DNA from: Trichormus_B sp936914905
Lineage (GTDB): Bacteria; Cyanobacteriota; Cyanobacteriia; Cyanobacteriales; Nostocaceae
Assembly (NCBI RefSeq): GCF_039871975.1
Contig: NZ_JBDPLL010000001.1
Reading direction: 5' to 3' (one strand)
Length of the DNA stretch: 64,000 bases
Shown here: positions 10,013-18,331 of the stretch, in pieces
How the letters are laid out: every line of letters begins with the position of its first letter
Numbering within the stretch: the first letter of the stretch is position 1
Position numbers and translations under genes: made by a program
Notes under the pieces: generated by a model
What the model was told of the DNA's origin: nothing
What the model saw: the letters and a program-made list of their open reading frames with translations, nothing else
The model's database searches: none

Positions 10013-10523
10013 ATGCGTGAAATAAATATTATTCCCTTTATCGTCAAAAAAGCAGATATTAGCACCAAAAAACTAATCAGCCTCGCTCCCGAAAATTGGG
10101 TAAAATGGGTGACATAAATTCCCGACATTCTGACTGGAGAAATTCTCAATTCAGAATTTCAATGGATAAGCCGGGAAAGCAAAGTAATGTATTAGTTAAA
10201 GCCACCAGCCCGAAGTACGGCGAATTTCTCGTACTCAACGAGCTACACGATATAAAGCAGAAATACCCAAACGAATGCGGGCTCATGCGGCATTAGGAGA
10301 AGAAAAATATGATCTTCCCATAAAGGAAAGGCTGTTAGGGATTGAGTTGGCTTTAGAGGTTAGATTTAGTGCTGAAGGTTTAGAACTGATACCGGAAATA
10401 TCACAAATTTCTGATTTAGAACTTCTAAAAAATATTCAGAAAGGAGTTTTAACTATAAATACTCTCAATGAATTACAGAAATTGATGCAAAATCTTAACT
10501 TCACTCAAAATGATATTAATTAA
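10013..10523 (+). pseudogene. Broken Rpn-type recombination-promoting nuclease/DUF2887-like gene
   Basis: The first frame (ATG 10013) reads MREINIIPFIV and then PENWVKWVT before TAA; the phrase continues in shifted frames as IPDILTGEILNSEFQWISRE, VLVKATSPKYGEFLVLNELH, and MRAHAALGEEKYDLPIKERL. The last open piece (10275-10523) carries LGIELALEVRFSAEGLELIP and ends in a helical tail (KNIQKGVLTINTLNELQKLM). These motifs recall the large cyanobacterial family of Rpn/PD-(D/E)XK nuclease-like proteins. A big central portion is missing, so deletions as well as point changes occurred. Confidence 0.65.
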
Positions 10524-10559
10524 GGTTAATGAACCAGCTTAAATAAATCTTTGAATTGC

Positions 10560-11348
10560 TCATGCTCCCATTCCTGAATACCGCTTTAATCCTGCACGCC
10601 ATAATAAACGATTAGCACCTATAAATATTAGCAACCAACCTAAAATTGATAAAAATCCCCTTGTTAAATCTATTGGTAACCCTACCAAAATACTGGCAGG
10701 GAAATTAATTAAATAGGGAAATGGTGTAAACATTACTACGTTTCGCACCGCTTCTGGAAAGACTTCTAAAGGTGCAATCATGCCTGATAAAAATAGAAAG
10801 AACAAAAACCAAAAATTTTCTAAAGCTGTTGCTCTTTCTGTCCAAAATGCTAACATTGCCAGGGTGTACTGAATTAAAAAACGTAAAGCAAAAGCCAGCA
10901 CCGCAGACAAGGTAAAAAACACTAAATCTACTAAATTAGGCACCCAAAAAGCTTGAGGATATAATAGAAAAAATAATCCTATTAATAGGAATACAAAAGG
11001 CATCCGGGCAAATCTTTCAGAAATATGGTTGCACAGATGGTGAAATACTGGGTCTATAGGTTGTAATAGTCGGAGTGATAGTTTACCTTGTACTACTTCT
11101 TTTTCAAATTCATAAATTACCCAAACAACGGTAAGTTGTCTAACCAGAAAAACAGCAAAAAAATAACGTGCAAAGTCCACTGCTGTTAACTCAAAATTTC
11201 CTCCTTCTGCGGCTTTTATCCAGACACCCATGAGAATAATTGGTAAAGAACCAGATAAAACCCATAATATTAGTTCTGATCGATATTCCAGCATATAGCT
11301 ATAATATACTATTAGTAGAGTCAGGGCTTTATTGAAAAAATTTTTCAT
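10560..11348 (-). CDS. ABC-2 type exporter permease
   Basis: 262 residues with six predicted membrane spans (for example around 30-50, 60-75, 110-130, 140-165, 180-200, 225-250) and the charged loop EFEKEVVQGKLSLRLLQPID that is typical of the COG4587/COG3694 permeases partnered with YadG- or DrrA-like ATPases. It begins 24 bases after the ATPase gene and shares its strand, so the two make one exporter. The substrate is unknown. Many such systems have a second permease; none is present here, and a broken nuclease gene follows, so either the permease works as a homodimer or its partner is elsewhere. Confidence 0.85.
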   Translation of the reverse strand: MKNFFNKALTLLIVYYSYMLEYRSELILWVLSGSLPIILMGVWIKAAEGGNFELTAVDFARYFFAVFLVRQLTVVWVIYEFEKEVVQGKLSLRLLQPIDPVFHHLCNHISERFARMPFVFLLIGLFFLLYPQAFWVPNLVDLVFFTLSAVLAFALRFLIQYTLAMLAFWTERATALENFWFLFFLFLSGMIAPLEVFPEAVRNVVMFTPFPYLINFPASILVGLPIDLTRGFLSILGWLLIFIGANRLLWRAGLKRYSGMGA

Positions 11349-11372
11349 ATTTTTTATTTTGCTATTGTTTAT

Positions 11373-12353
11373 TTAAACAACACCAGATTTAAAAACTCTG
11401 CCAATTACTTCTTCTACTGGTGGTTCAGTTACTGTTAAATCAATCACGTCTAAATCAGCTAAAATTTGTGATACTGTGTGAGTGAGTGCTTCTCTCTGGA
11501 CTATAAACCGCACTGCTCGTCCTTCTAAGAGTTGAATATCACCATAGGACATTAATTGTTCTGCTGGTAATGCTTGAGATAATTCGACATAAATTTCTCG
11601 GTAAGGTGCGAATTTTTCTAATAGTCCATCTAATCTCCCATCATACATTAGCTTTCCTTGGAAAATTAATATCACTCGTTGACATAAAGCTGTGATATCT
11701 GCCATATAATGGCTTGTTAATAATACTGTTGCTTGATAAAGTTGATTGTATTCTCGTAAAAAGTCACGAACTCCAACTTGAGCATTTACGTCTAGTCCTA
11801 AAGTTGGTTCATCTAAAAATAAAACTTGGGGATGGTGTAAAAGTGCTGCTAACAGTTCAGCTTTCATTCTTTCACCTAGTGAAAGTTTCCTGACTGGTTG
11901 GGTTAGTTTACTTTCTAGAGATAGCATTTCTGTTAATTCACCAACTCGCCGATGAAGTTCTTTATCAGAAATATTGTAAACGGCAGCGTTAATTTTTAAG
12001 GAATCTATTGCTGGTAAGTCCCAAATTAATTGCTGTTTCTGTCCCATAATTAGGGTAATTTTCTGTAAGAATGCTTCTTGACGACGAAAGGGATTATATC
12101 CAGCAACTTTGACGATGCCACTGGAAGGATGAATTAACCCTGTGAGCATTTTTAAAGTAGTAGTTTTTCCAGCACCATTGGGTCCTAAAAAACCGACTAC
12201 TTCACCAGGTTCAACATTAAAAGAGACATCCTGAACAGCATTAATATTGCGATATATACGGCGAAAAAAGTGTGTGAGAGTCCCACAAAGACCAGGTTCT
12301 TTAATTGCTACTGGATAGCATTTACTCAGGTTTGCTGCTACGATGATTGACAT
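11373..12353 (-). CDS. ABC exporter ATP-binding protein
   Basis: 326 residues. Walker A GPNGAGKT at 57-64, Q-loop in LIMGQKQ, signature LSLGER, Walker B VLFLDEP followed by the D-loop LGLD, and the switch His in LTSHYM are all intact. The extended N-terminus and a C-terminal domain of about 90 residues with a small beta-rich fold (VELSQALPAEQL to the end) match the DrrA/YadG subgroup that pairs with ABC-2 permeases. The start lies only 6 bases after the stop of the UbiB-like gene, and the permease follows, so the three genes form an operon. Confidence 0.92.
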   Translation of the reverse strand: MSIIVAANLSKCYPVAIKEPGLCGTLTHFFRRIYRNINAVQDVSFNVEPGEVVGFLGPNGAGKTTTLKMLTGLIHPSSGIVKVAGYNPFRRQEAFLQKITLIMGQKQQLIWDLPAIDSLKINAAVYNISDKELHRRVGELTEMLSLESKLTQPVRKLSLGERMKAELLAALLHHPQVLFLDEPTLGLDVNAQVGVRDFLREYNQLYQATVLLTSHYMADITALCQRVILIFQGKLMYDGRLDGLLEKFAPYREIYVELSQALPAEQLMSYGDIQLLEGRAVRFIVQREALTHTVSQILADLDVIDLTVTEPPVEEVIGRVFKSGVV

Positions 12354-12359
12354 ACTATT

Positions 12360-14003
12360 TCACCTTAAACGCCCTGAGCATAAAATACTAATTATTAACC
12401 ATAAGCCTAAGAAACTAGCAGCAGCAAAGAGGACACTGCTAACATAAGATAATTGTGATGTTGTAGCTCGATTAGAAATAATAGCTGCTCCCATTATCAA
12501 TGAACCTACTAAGATGCTAAAAGCAAGCCTGTTAGCAGCATCATCCATTGTAAGGCGTAAACCGTCTAAACCCCTTAGTGATAGATTCCATTGTAACCTT
12601 TCTGAGGTTACACGGTCTAATAATAGTTCAATTTGGCGGGGAGATTGTAAGGATAGATTTTTGATATCTAGGGCGGTACGCAGGAGGGAAGGAACAGGAT
12701 TACTTCCTAATAACTGACGACTAAATAAGTCGGTCATTAGTGGTTTAATTTCATCAAATAAATTAACTTCTGGGTTAAAAGTACGTGCTACTCCTTCTAA
12801 GTTTGCTAAAGTTTTGGCATATAAACCCATATTGCTGGGTAAGCCAATTTTATTATTGCGGGCAATTTGTAAAATTTCATAGATTATTTGACTGAAATTT
12901 ATCTCAGTCAGGCTGACATTATAATATTTTCGCAGCATTCGCCCATAATCATTTTCTAAGCGAGATAAAATTACTGGTTGAGCAGAATCTGAGAGTTGTA
13001 AGGTTAATTGAGCGCATCTTTGAGCATCTAAATCAACAATGGCTAACAACATTTCGGTGAGAATTTGCTGGGTACGGGGATCAAGTCTGCCTATCATGCC
13101 ACAATCTAAAAGAGCAACACGCTCATCTATGAGATAAAATAAGTTGCCGGGATGGGGATCAGCATGAAAGAAGCCATCAATATATAGTTGCTGAAAAAAT
13201 ACTCTAAATAGTAAGGTAGTTATTTCTTTGCGTTTAGCGATCGCATTTTGACCATTGTTGCTACTCAATTCTGCTGTTAACAGCGGAACACCATCCAACC
13301 ATTCCATTACCAGTAATTTTTCTGTAGTCAGATGCCAGTAAATTTCCGCAACTACGATTCGTGTGGGATCATACCAATGACTCTGAGATAAATTGCGTCT
13401 TAGTTGGTCTGTATGTCGTGCTTCTCTTGTAAAATCTAATTCTGCTTCTAAAGCTTTAGTAAATTCCTCAGCAATAGCTTTTATATCATAAGTTTGTCCA
13501 AAATCAGTCCGCGCGACTAAATCCGCGATACCTTGAATTAAGCTGATATCCTGGGCAATAGTAATATCGATCCCTCGTCTTTGTACCTTGATAGCTACTT
13601 CCCGTCCATCTGCTAGAGTAGCACGATGTGTTTGGGCAATTGAGCCCGCACCTAGAGGGAAATGATTAACTATCCGAAAAGTTTCTTCCAGTGGGCATTT
13701 TAGCTCTTTGCGGATCACGAATTCTACTTCTGACCAAAGAACAGGTGGTACTTCATCTTGTAGAGTTGACAGTTCTTCAATATAAGCAGCACTTAATAAA
13801 TCTGGACGGGTGGAAAGTAGCTGGCCAAGTTTGATATATACCGGACCCAAATCCACTAAGATATTTTTTAATACGGCTGGTGTAGGTAGTTGGGGTTCAT
13901 CCGTTTTACCACCAGTAAGTAGCCTTCGCATATAGTCCCAGCCATTGCGGAGGACTACTTCAATAATTTCTCGTTGTCTCGGTACAGTTTGGGTTAAGAA
14001 CAT
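12360..14003 (-). CDS. AarF/UbiB (ABC1) family atypical kinase
   Basis: 547 residues, the usual length for the plastid and cyanobacterial ABC1K group. The KxGQ motif is present in VYIKLGQLLSTRPDLL, an Ala/Gly-rich loop in LGAGSIAQTHRA, the ATP-anchoring Lys in VAIKVQRRGI, the catalytic loop in GFFHADPHPGNLF and the metal Asp in ALLDCGMIGRL. Two hydrophobic spans close the protein (about 490-510 and 525-545), as in membrane-bound UbiB relatives. ABC1 kinases support quinone and lipid metabolism; a specific substrate is not known. It heads an operon with an ABC exporter, which hints at a lipid or prenyl-compound task shared with the transporter (inference). A HIP1 site is at about 13239. Confidence 0.9.
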   Translation of the reverse strand: MFLTQTVPRQREIIEVVLRNGWDYMRRLLTGGKTDEPQLPTPAVLKNILVDLGPVYIKLGQLLSTRPDLLSAAYIEELSTLQDEVPPVLWSEVEFVIRKELKCPLEETFRIVNHFPLGAGSIAQTHRATLADGREVAIKVQRRGIDITIAQDISLIQGIADLVARTDFGQTYDIKAIAEEFTKALEAELDFTREARHTDQLRRNLSQSHWYDPTRIVVAEIYWHLTTEKLLVMEWLDGVPLLTAELSSNNGQNAIAKRKEITTLLFRVFFQQLYIDGFFHADPHPGNLFYLIDERVALLDCGMIGRLDPRTQQILTEMLLAIVDLDAQRCAQLTLQLSDSAQPVILSRLENDYGRMLRKYYNVSLTEINFSQIIYEILQIARNNKIGLPSNMGLYAKTLANLEGVARTFNPEVNLFDEIKPLMTDLFSRQLLGSNPVPSLLRTALDIKNLSLQSPRQIELLLDRVTSERLQWNLSLRGLDGLRLTMDDAANRLAFSILVGSLIMGAAIISNRATTSQLSYVSSVLFAAASFLGLWLIISILCSGRLR

Positions 14004-14248
14004 TTTCGGGGGACAGATGAATTCAGGATTAAAAATTAAAAATTACGGTAAAACATTGATTCTTGGTTTATCACTGAGTCTTTTTGATTAAGAAATATAT
14101 CTTTAGTTAAAAAATCTTAAATTTGATAGCGATCCTCTTGACTACAGGCTCAAAATTGTTGATTAACCGAAATGTCACAGAATACAATAGACAATCTAGT
14201 TATAATTGATAACAAAACTTTTGAGCCTCTACCAAGGGTTCTAAACTT
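14004..14248. other. Intergenic region, no gene seen
   Basis: These 245 bases separate the stop of manC from the start of the UbiB-like gene; both genes run to the left. The sequence is AT-rich with no reading frame or clear hairpin with a T-run. It must hold the promoter of the UbiB-ABC operon, but I cannot single out a convincing -10/-35 pair. Confidence 0.4.
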
Positions 14249-15313
14249 TTACAGTAGGTGAGTAAATCGGGGATCACTTTCTAGGGTTTTGAGCATCTGC
14301 TTAATTTCCTGAGTACGTTCCTTTTTAACTATCAGGGTAACATTGCTATCGCGCACAATCACCACATCCTCTAGCCCAATAGTGACAACTACATCATTGG
14401 GATTGGAAGCATAAACAATCGCCCCTTGGGTATATAGCCCTACATGGGTAGCTAATTCAACATTAGGATTATGTTCTTGTTTAAGTAAGCGTTCGATCGC
14501 ATTCCAATCGCCTAGATCATCCCAACCAAATTCCACTGGTAAAACGTATGCTAGACTTGTCTTTTCCATCAACGCATAATCTATACTTTTTTTAGGCAAC
14601 TGGGGATAAATATCAGGGCCATGTTGTTCTAAAGGTTCGATAATTTCAGAGGCATGGGTACGCAGTTCCTCCAGAACCACCCCAGCCCGAAAAACGAACA
14701 TACCACTATTCCAGCTAAAACATCCTGTATGTAAAAAAGTCTCTGCTGTTTCACGGTCAGGCTTTTCAATAAAGCGGTTGACGTGATAAGCTGGCAACTC
14801 ATTAAAGTAACCAATCTTTTCACCTTGTTCAAGGTAACCGTAACCAGTTGATGGGAAAGCAGGCTTGATCCCCAAAGTGACAATCGCTGCTGTGCTAGTT
14901 GCTAACTGAGTAGCCGCACTTAAGGTATGTGCAAACACATCTTGATCGGCAATCCAGTGATCAGCAGGGAAAAAGCCAATAACAGCGTCTTCTCCATAAC
15001 GCTTTTTAATTTCCAAACTTGCCCAAGCAACAGCTGCTGCGGTGTCTCTTCCCTCTAATTCGATCAGCAAATTTTGAGATAGCAGATCGGGTAATTGTTC
15101 TTTTACTCCTTGAGCTATTTGACTAGAAGTGATGACCCACAGGTTATCCCAACCGCCAGCGAATGTTAACAGTCGATCAGCCGTACCTTGGAGTAGGCTT
15201 CTAGAACTGCCATCAAGACTTAAAAATTGCTTGGGTCTATCTCGGCGACTCAGAGGCCAAAAACGCTCACCTTTGCCGCCAGCAAGAACTACAGGGATCA
15301 ATAAACTACTCAT
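14249..15313 (-). CDS. manC: Mannose-1-phosphate guanylyltransferase
   Basis: 354 residues, the length of the single-domain enzymes that make GDP-mannose from mannose-1-phosphate and GTP. The N-terminal nucleotide-binding signature GGKGERFWPLSRRDRPKQFL is complete at 11-30, followed by FFPADHWI, the sugar-binding FIEKPD, and FSWNSGMFVF. No C-terminal isomerase domain is present. GDP-mannose feeds surface polysaccharides and glycosylation, which fits the divergent neighbour, an LCP glycopolymer ligase, and the phosphohexomutase at 20409 that could supply mannose-1-phosphate. About 195 bases separate it from the LCP gene, leaving room for two divergent promoters. Confidence 0.9.
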   Translation of the reverse strand: MSSLLIPVVLAGGKGERFWPLSRRDRPKQFLSLDGSSRSLLQGTADRLLTFAGGWDNLWVITSSQIAQGVKEQLPDLLSQNLLIELEGRDTAAAVAWASLEIKKRYGEDAVIGFFPADHWIADQDVFAHTLSAATQLATSTAAIVTLGIKPAFPSTGYGYLEQGEKIGYFNELPAYHVNRFIEKPDRETAETFLHTGCFSWNSGMFVFRAGVVLEELRTHASEIIEPLEQHGPDIYPQLPKKSIDYALMEKTSLAYVLPVEFGWDDLGDWNAIERLLKQEHNPNVELATHVGLYTQGAIVYASNPNDVVVTIGLEDVVIVRDSNVTLIVKKERTQEIKQMLKTLESDPRFTHLL

Positions 15314-15508
15314 GTTGTCCTATACATCTACTTCAGAACAATACAAGTGTACATTTGTTCAATTTTGGATTCGAGATTTTAGATTTAGTATTGTGTGCGA
15401 ATATATTGAATTTATGACTTAGTTATCAGTAGGAAATTGCAATAGCTCAAAAAAATCTAAAAATCTGGCAAGATTTGCAGCTTGCACTAACATACCTTTA
15501 GGGAGTGG

Positions 15509-17053
15509 TTGAGTGGGGAGAGAATTGTGATAAAACAAGTTCAATGGTCAGATAATCAGGTCATACCTCAGCAAGTACCAGCCTCAGATCAGGAGGGAAG
15601 ACCACAACAATTTCAACGAACGGAAAATCAGGTCATACCAACCCCAACACCAGGATCAGGGGAAGCGGTTAAACCAAAACAGCCAACAAATAATTCAAAA
15701 CAGCCAACAAATAATTCCCTAAACGTCGTTGAGTCAGTGGGTGCTATCCCCAATGAACTCTATGAACGCTTAGGTTTGACAATGCCTCGCTGGCTATTGT
15801 GGATCTTAACCTTTGTCGTCGGCATCATTTTATCTGGATTACTAGTATCAGCTTTGGCTTTGTGGACTCCGCTATGGAGTAATTTAGATCAAGCTAAGGA
15901 TGATGATTTTGGATCTACCATCAAAGACCAGGTAAAAATACCAGGGGATTTATGGACTAAACTTTCTCAGTACCGACTATCAAAACCCATGAATATTTTA
16001 GTCATGGGAATTGAACCAGTTAAAGACACTGTTGACGGTTCTCCAGAAAGCTTTGCTGGTAGCAGTGATACCATGTTGCTGATTCGACTAGATCCCAGCA
16101 ATAAATCTATTCGCGTGCTTTCAATTCCCAGAGGGACAATGATTTCCCTCCCAGAACAGGGATTAACCAAGGTATCAGAAGCTAACGCCAAAGGTGGGCC
16201 AGTATTGGCTGCACGGGTAGTCAGTCGTACCTTAAGCAATGCCCCTATAGATCGCTATATTCGCATTTCTACCAGCGGCTTGCGGCAATTAGTAGATCAA
16301 TTAGGTGGGGTAGATGTATTTGTACCCCAAGCGATGAATTATCAAGATAACGCTCGTGGTTTGTCGATGAATTTAGTCAGTGGCTGGCAAACACTCAAAG
16401 GTGAACAAGCAGAATTATTTGCCCGTTTCCGGGAATCGAGTGTAGGTGATATACCCAGAGTACAGCGACAGCAAGCACTAATAACAGCTTTAGTTCAACG
16501 TTTAAATAGTCCCACAGTTTTACCCAGGCTGCCTCAAATTACTCGCATTATGCGAAAGTATTTTGACACCAACCTGAAAATGGAAGAAATGATGGCATTG
16601 GCGAATTTTTCCGTAAATGTAGAACGGGATAATTTCCAAATGACGATCCTACCCGGTACATTTAGTAAATTCAGTAAAGACCCAGATAGTTATTGGTTGA
16701 ATCTCACTGGACAACAAAGCTTATTGAATGATTATGTTGGGGTAGATGTACCTGGGTTAAAATCAGATTTACGACCTGTATCTCGTCTCAGAATTTCGAT
16801 TCAAAACGCTTCCAATCAACCTCAGTTAACGGAAAAAGTTATTACATATCTCAAAGGCAAAGGTTTTACAAATATTTTCACAGTTCTTGATTGGCCTGAT
16901 ACCCAGCGCCAAACACAGATAATTGTCCAGAAAGGAAACCCACAAGCAGGAGTGGAACTGCAAGGAATTTTAGGCTTGGGTCAAATTGAAGTTTCTGCAA
17001 ATGGAGATTTAGGTTCTGACCTGACAATTCGCATTGGTAAAGATTGGAAATAG
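15509..17053 (+). CDS. LCP (LytR-CpsA-Psr) family glycopolymer ligase
   Basis: The frame starts at TTG 15509, but GTG at 15527 lies 4 bases after GGGGAGAG and is the better start (508 residues). A low-complexity N-terminus includes a perfect 2 x 21-bp repeat (15676-15717). One membrane span follows at about residues 92-117, then an extracytoplasmic LCP domain with MLLIRLDPSNKSIRVLSIPR, the Arg- and Asp-containing GLRQLVDQLGGVDVFVP and ARFRESSVGDIPRVQRQQ, and a LytR_C domain in the last 100 residues (RLRISIQNASNQPQLTEKV). LCP enzymes move polymers from lipid carriers to the cell wall. Its divergent partner makes GDP-mannose, so both may serve envelope polysaccharides. Confidence 0.9.
   Translation: MSGERIVIKQVQWSDNQVIPQQVPASDQEGRPQQFQRTENQVIPTPTPGSGEAVKPKQPTNNSKQPTNNSLNVVESVGAIPNELYERLGLTMPRWLLWILTFVVGIILSGLLVSALALWTPLWSNLDQAKDDDFGSTIKDQVKIPGDLWTKLSQYRLSKPMNILVMGIEPVKDTVDGSPESFAGSSDTMLLIRLDPSNKSIRVLSIPRGTMISLPEQGLTKVSEANAKGGPVLAARVVSRTLSNAPIDRYIRISTSGLRQLVDQLGGVDVFVPQAMNYQDNARGLSMNLVSGWQTLKGEQAELFARFRESSVGDIPRVQRQQALITALVQRLNSPTVLPRLPQITRIMRKYFDTNLKMEEMMALANFSVNVERDNFQMTILPGTFSKFSKDPDSYWLNLTGQQSLLNDYVGVDVPGLKSDLRPVSRLRISIQNASNQPQLTEKVITYLKGKGFTNIFTVLDWPDTQRQTQIIVQKGNPQAGVELQGILGLGQIEVSANGDLGSDLTIRIGKDWK
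15676..15717. repeat. Perfect 2 x 21-bp tandem repeat inside the LCP gene
   Basis: AAAACAGCCAACAAATAATTC occurs twice head to tail and encodes the doubled heptapeptide KQPTNNS in the disordered cytoplasmic N-terminus. Being a multiple of three it keeps the frame, and it is likely free to vary in copy number between strains. Confidence 0.9.
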
Positions 17054-17100
17054 TCATTCGTCATTAGTTATTAGTTTAAAGAAAGATTAACAAATGACCA

Positions 17101-17625
17101 ATGACTACCTATAAATTTATGAAAAAAATTTGGTGGAGACTTTTAAGTTTAGTGTTCATTTTGATATTAGCTTGGTTGTGGATAATTATTAATCCTAAAC
17201 CTGCTTTTGCTCAAATTAACACCATTAACTATAACAACGCTTCTTTAGAACATCGTGACTTTTCTTATCTTGATTTAACAGGATTTAATTTTGTAGCTGC
17301 AGAAATGCGCGGGGCAAATTTTCAAGGTGCGAATTTAACTAACACTATTTTAACTAAAGGTGTGTTACTCAAGGCAAATTTACAAGATGTTAATTTAACA
17401 GGTGCTTTAGTTGATCGCGTGACGCTAGACGGTGCTAATATGAAGAATGCTATTTTTACAGAAGCCACTTTGACCCGTAGCCGTTTTTATAATGCGGATA
17501 TCACAGGTGCTGATTTTACGGACGCTTTAATTGACCGTTATCAGGTGTCGCTATTGTGTGAAAGGGCTGATGGTGTTAATCCTGTCACTGGTGTTTCTAC
17601 ACGGGATAGTTTGGGGTGTCGCTAA
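17101..17625 (+). CDS. Exported pentapeptide-repeat protein
   Basis: 174 residues. A membrane segment at about 11-31 ends in a signal-peptidase-like PAFAQ (cleavage after residue 37), so the protein is exported, probably to the periplasm or thylakoid lumen. From about 50 to 140 it is built of A(D/N)LxX pentapeptides (ANFQGANLTN, ANLQDVNLTG, ADITGADFTD), which fold as a right-handed square helix. The C-terminus has two cysteines (LLCERADG and the final GCR) that could form a disulphide. ATG 17101 is used; ATG 17119 just before KKIWWRL is an alternative. Pentapeptide proteins of this lumenal type are common in cyanobacteria, mostly without known function. Confidence 0.88.
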   Translation: MTTYKFMKKIWWRLLSLVFILILAWLWIIINPKPAFAQINTINYNNASLEHRDFSYLDLTGFNFVAAEMRGANFQGANLTNTILTKGVLLKANLQDVNLTGALVDRVTLDGANMKNAIFTEATLTRSRFYNADITGADFTDALIDRYQVSLLCERADGVNPVTGVSTRDSLGCR

Positions 17626-17679
17626 CTAAGGACACGCGGTAGTTATAACATATAATAGCGGTACAATAGTTAAATGCTT

Positions 17680-18267
17680 TTAATTCTGATTAATGCTATT
17701 CCCACGAATAATCATTTCTGCACGTGACTTAATAATTTTTTTAATTGCCCGACAGCTAAGAACAGGTTGAAGTTTGGCTAATACAGATAAAAATTCTGTG
17801 TTTAATTGATCCAATTATGGCCTGATGCTTTGATTTAAATCTGGTACATTCTTGAAAGATTTAATACCTTGCTGCTACCACTGTTGAAAATCTGCTGTTT
17901 GAATTAACTTGCTGGCTGTAATTTTCGCTTGAAAACAGTTAGTTAAAGTATCGGCTTATAGACCATATTTAGTTACTTGTTCACTCAATTTGGTGAGTAA
18001 TTCTTGTTCTCTTCGTTTATCTTCTATAGCCTGTTTTTTATTCCACTTCCAGCGAGCAACGTCATGGGTAATCAGCAATCGCTGGTTTATTAATCTGAGC
18101 TACTTTTCTAAGCGTAGCTGTTGTTCAACTAGAGAAACATTATGGATACCTGCTAATTCGCTACCCCAAGCTGGGAATAGAACAAAATGCTGACAAGCTA
18201 ATAATAACCTAACTAGAACTATATTTATAGGCAATATTGAAAATTTTCTGCGATAATTTACATTCAT
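17680..18267 (-). pseudogene. Broken lipoprotein gene of unknown function
   Basis: The ATG at 18265-18267 is preceded by AAGGTGA and followed by a lipoprotein signal peptide with lipobox LLAC. After that the sequence continues across stops as KWNKKQAIEDKRREQELLTK, LSEQVTKYGL, ADTLTNCFQAKITASKLIQT, FKNVPDLNQSIRP, LNTEFLSVLAKLQPVLSCRA and IIKSRAEMIIRGNSINQN, ending in TAA at 17680. It is a helical secreted protein that I do not recognise. At least three in-frame stops and one frameshift (before KWNKKQ) show decay. It lies head to head with murJ, only 64 bases apart. Confidence 0.7.
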
Positions 18268-18331
18268 TGAATCACCTTCTTTCATAAGATTTTCTACTTT
18301 CTGCCTTATCATCATCTTTTGGGTATTATTC

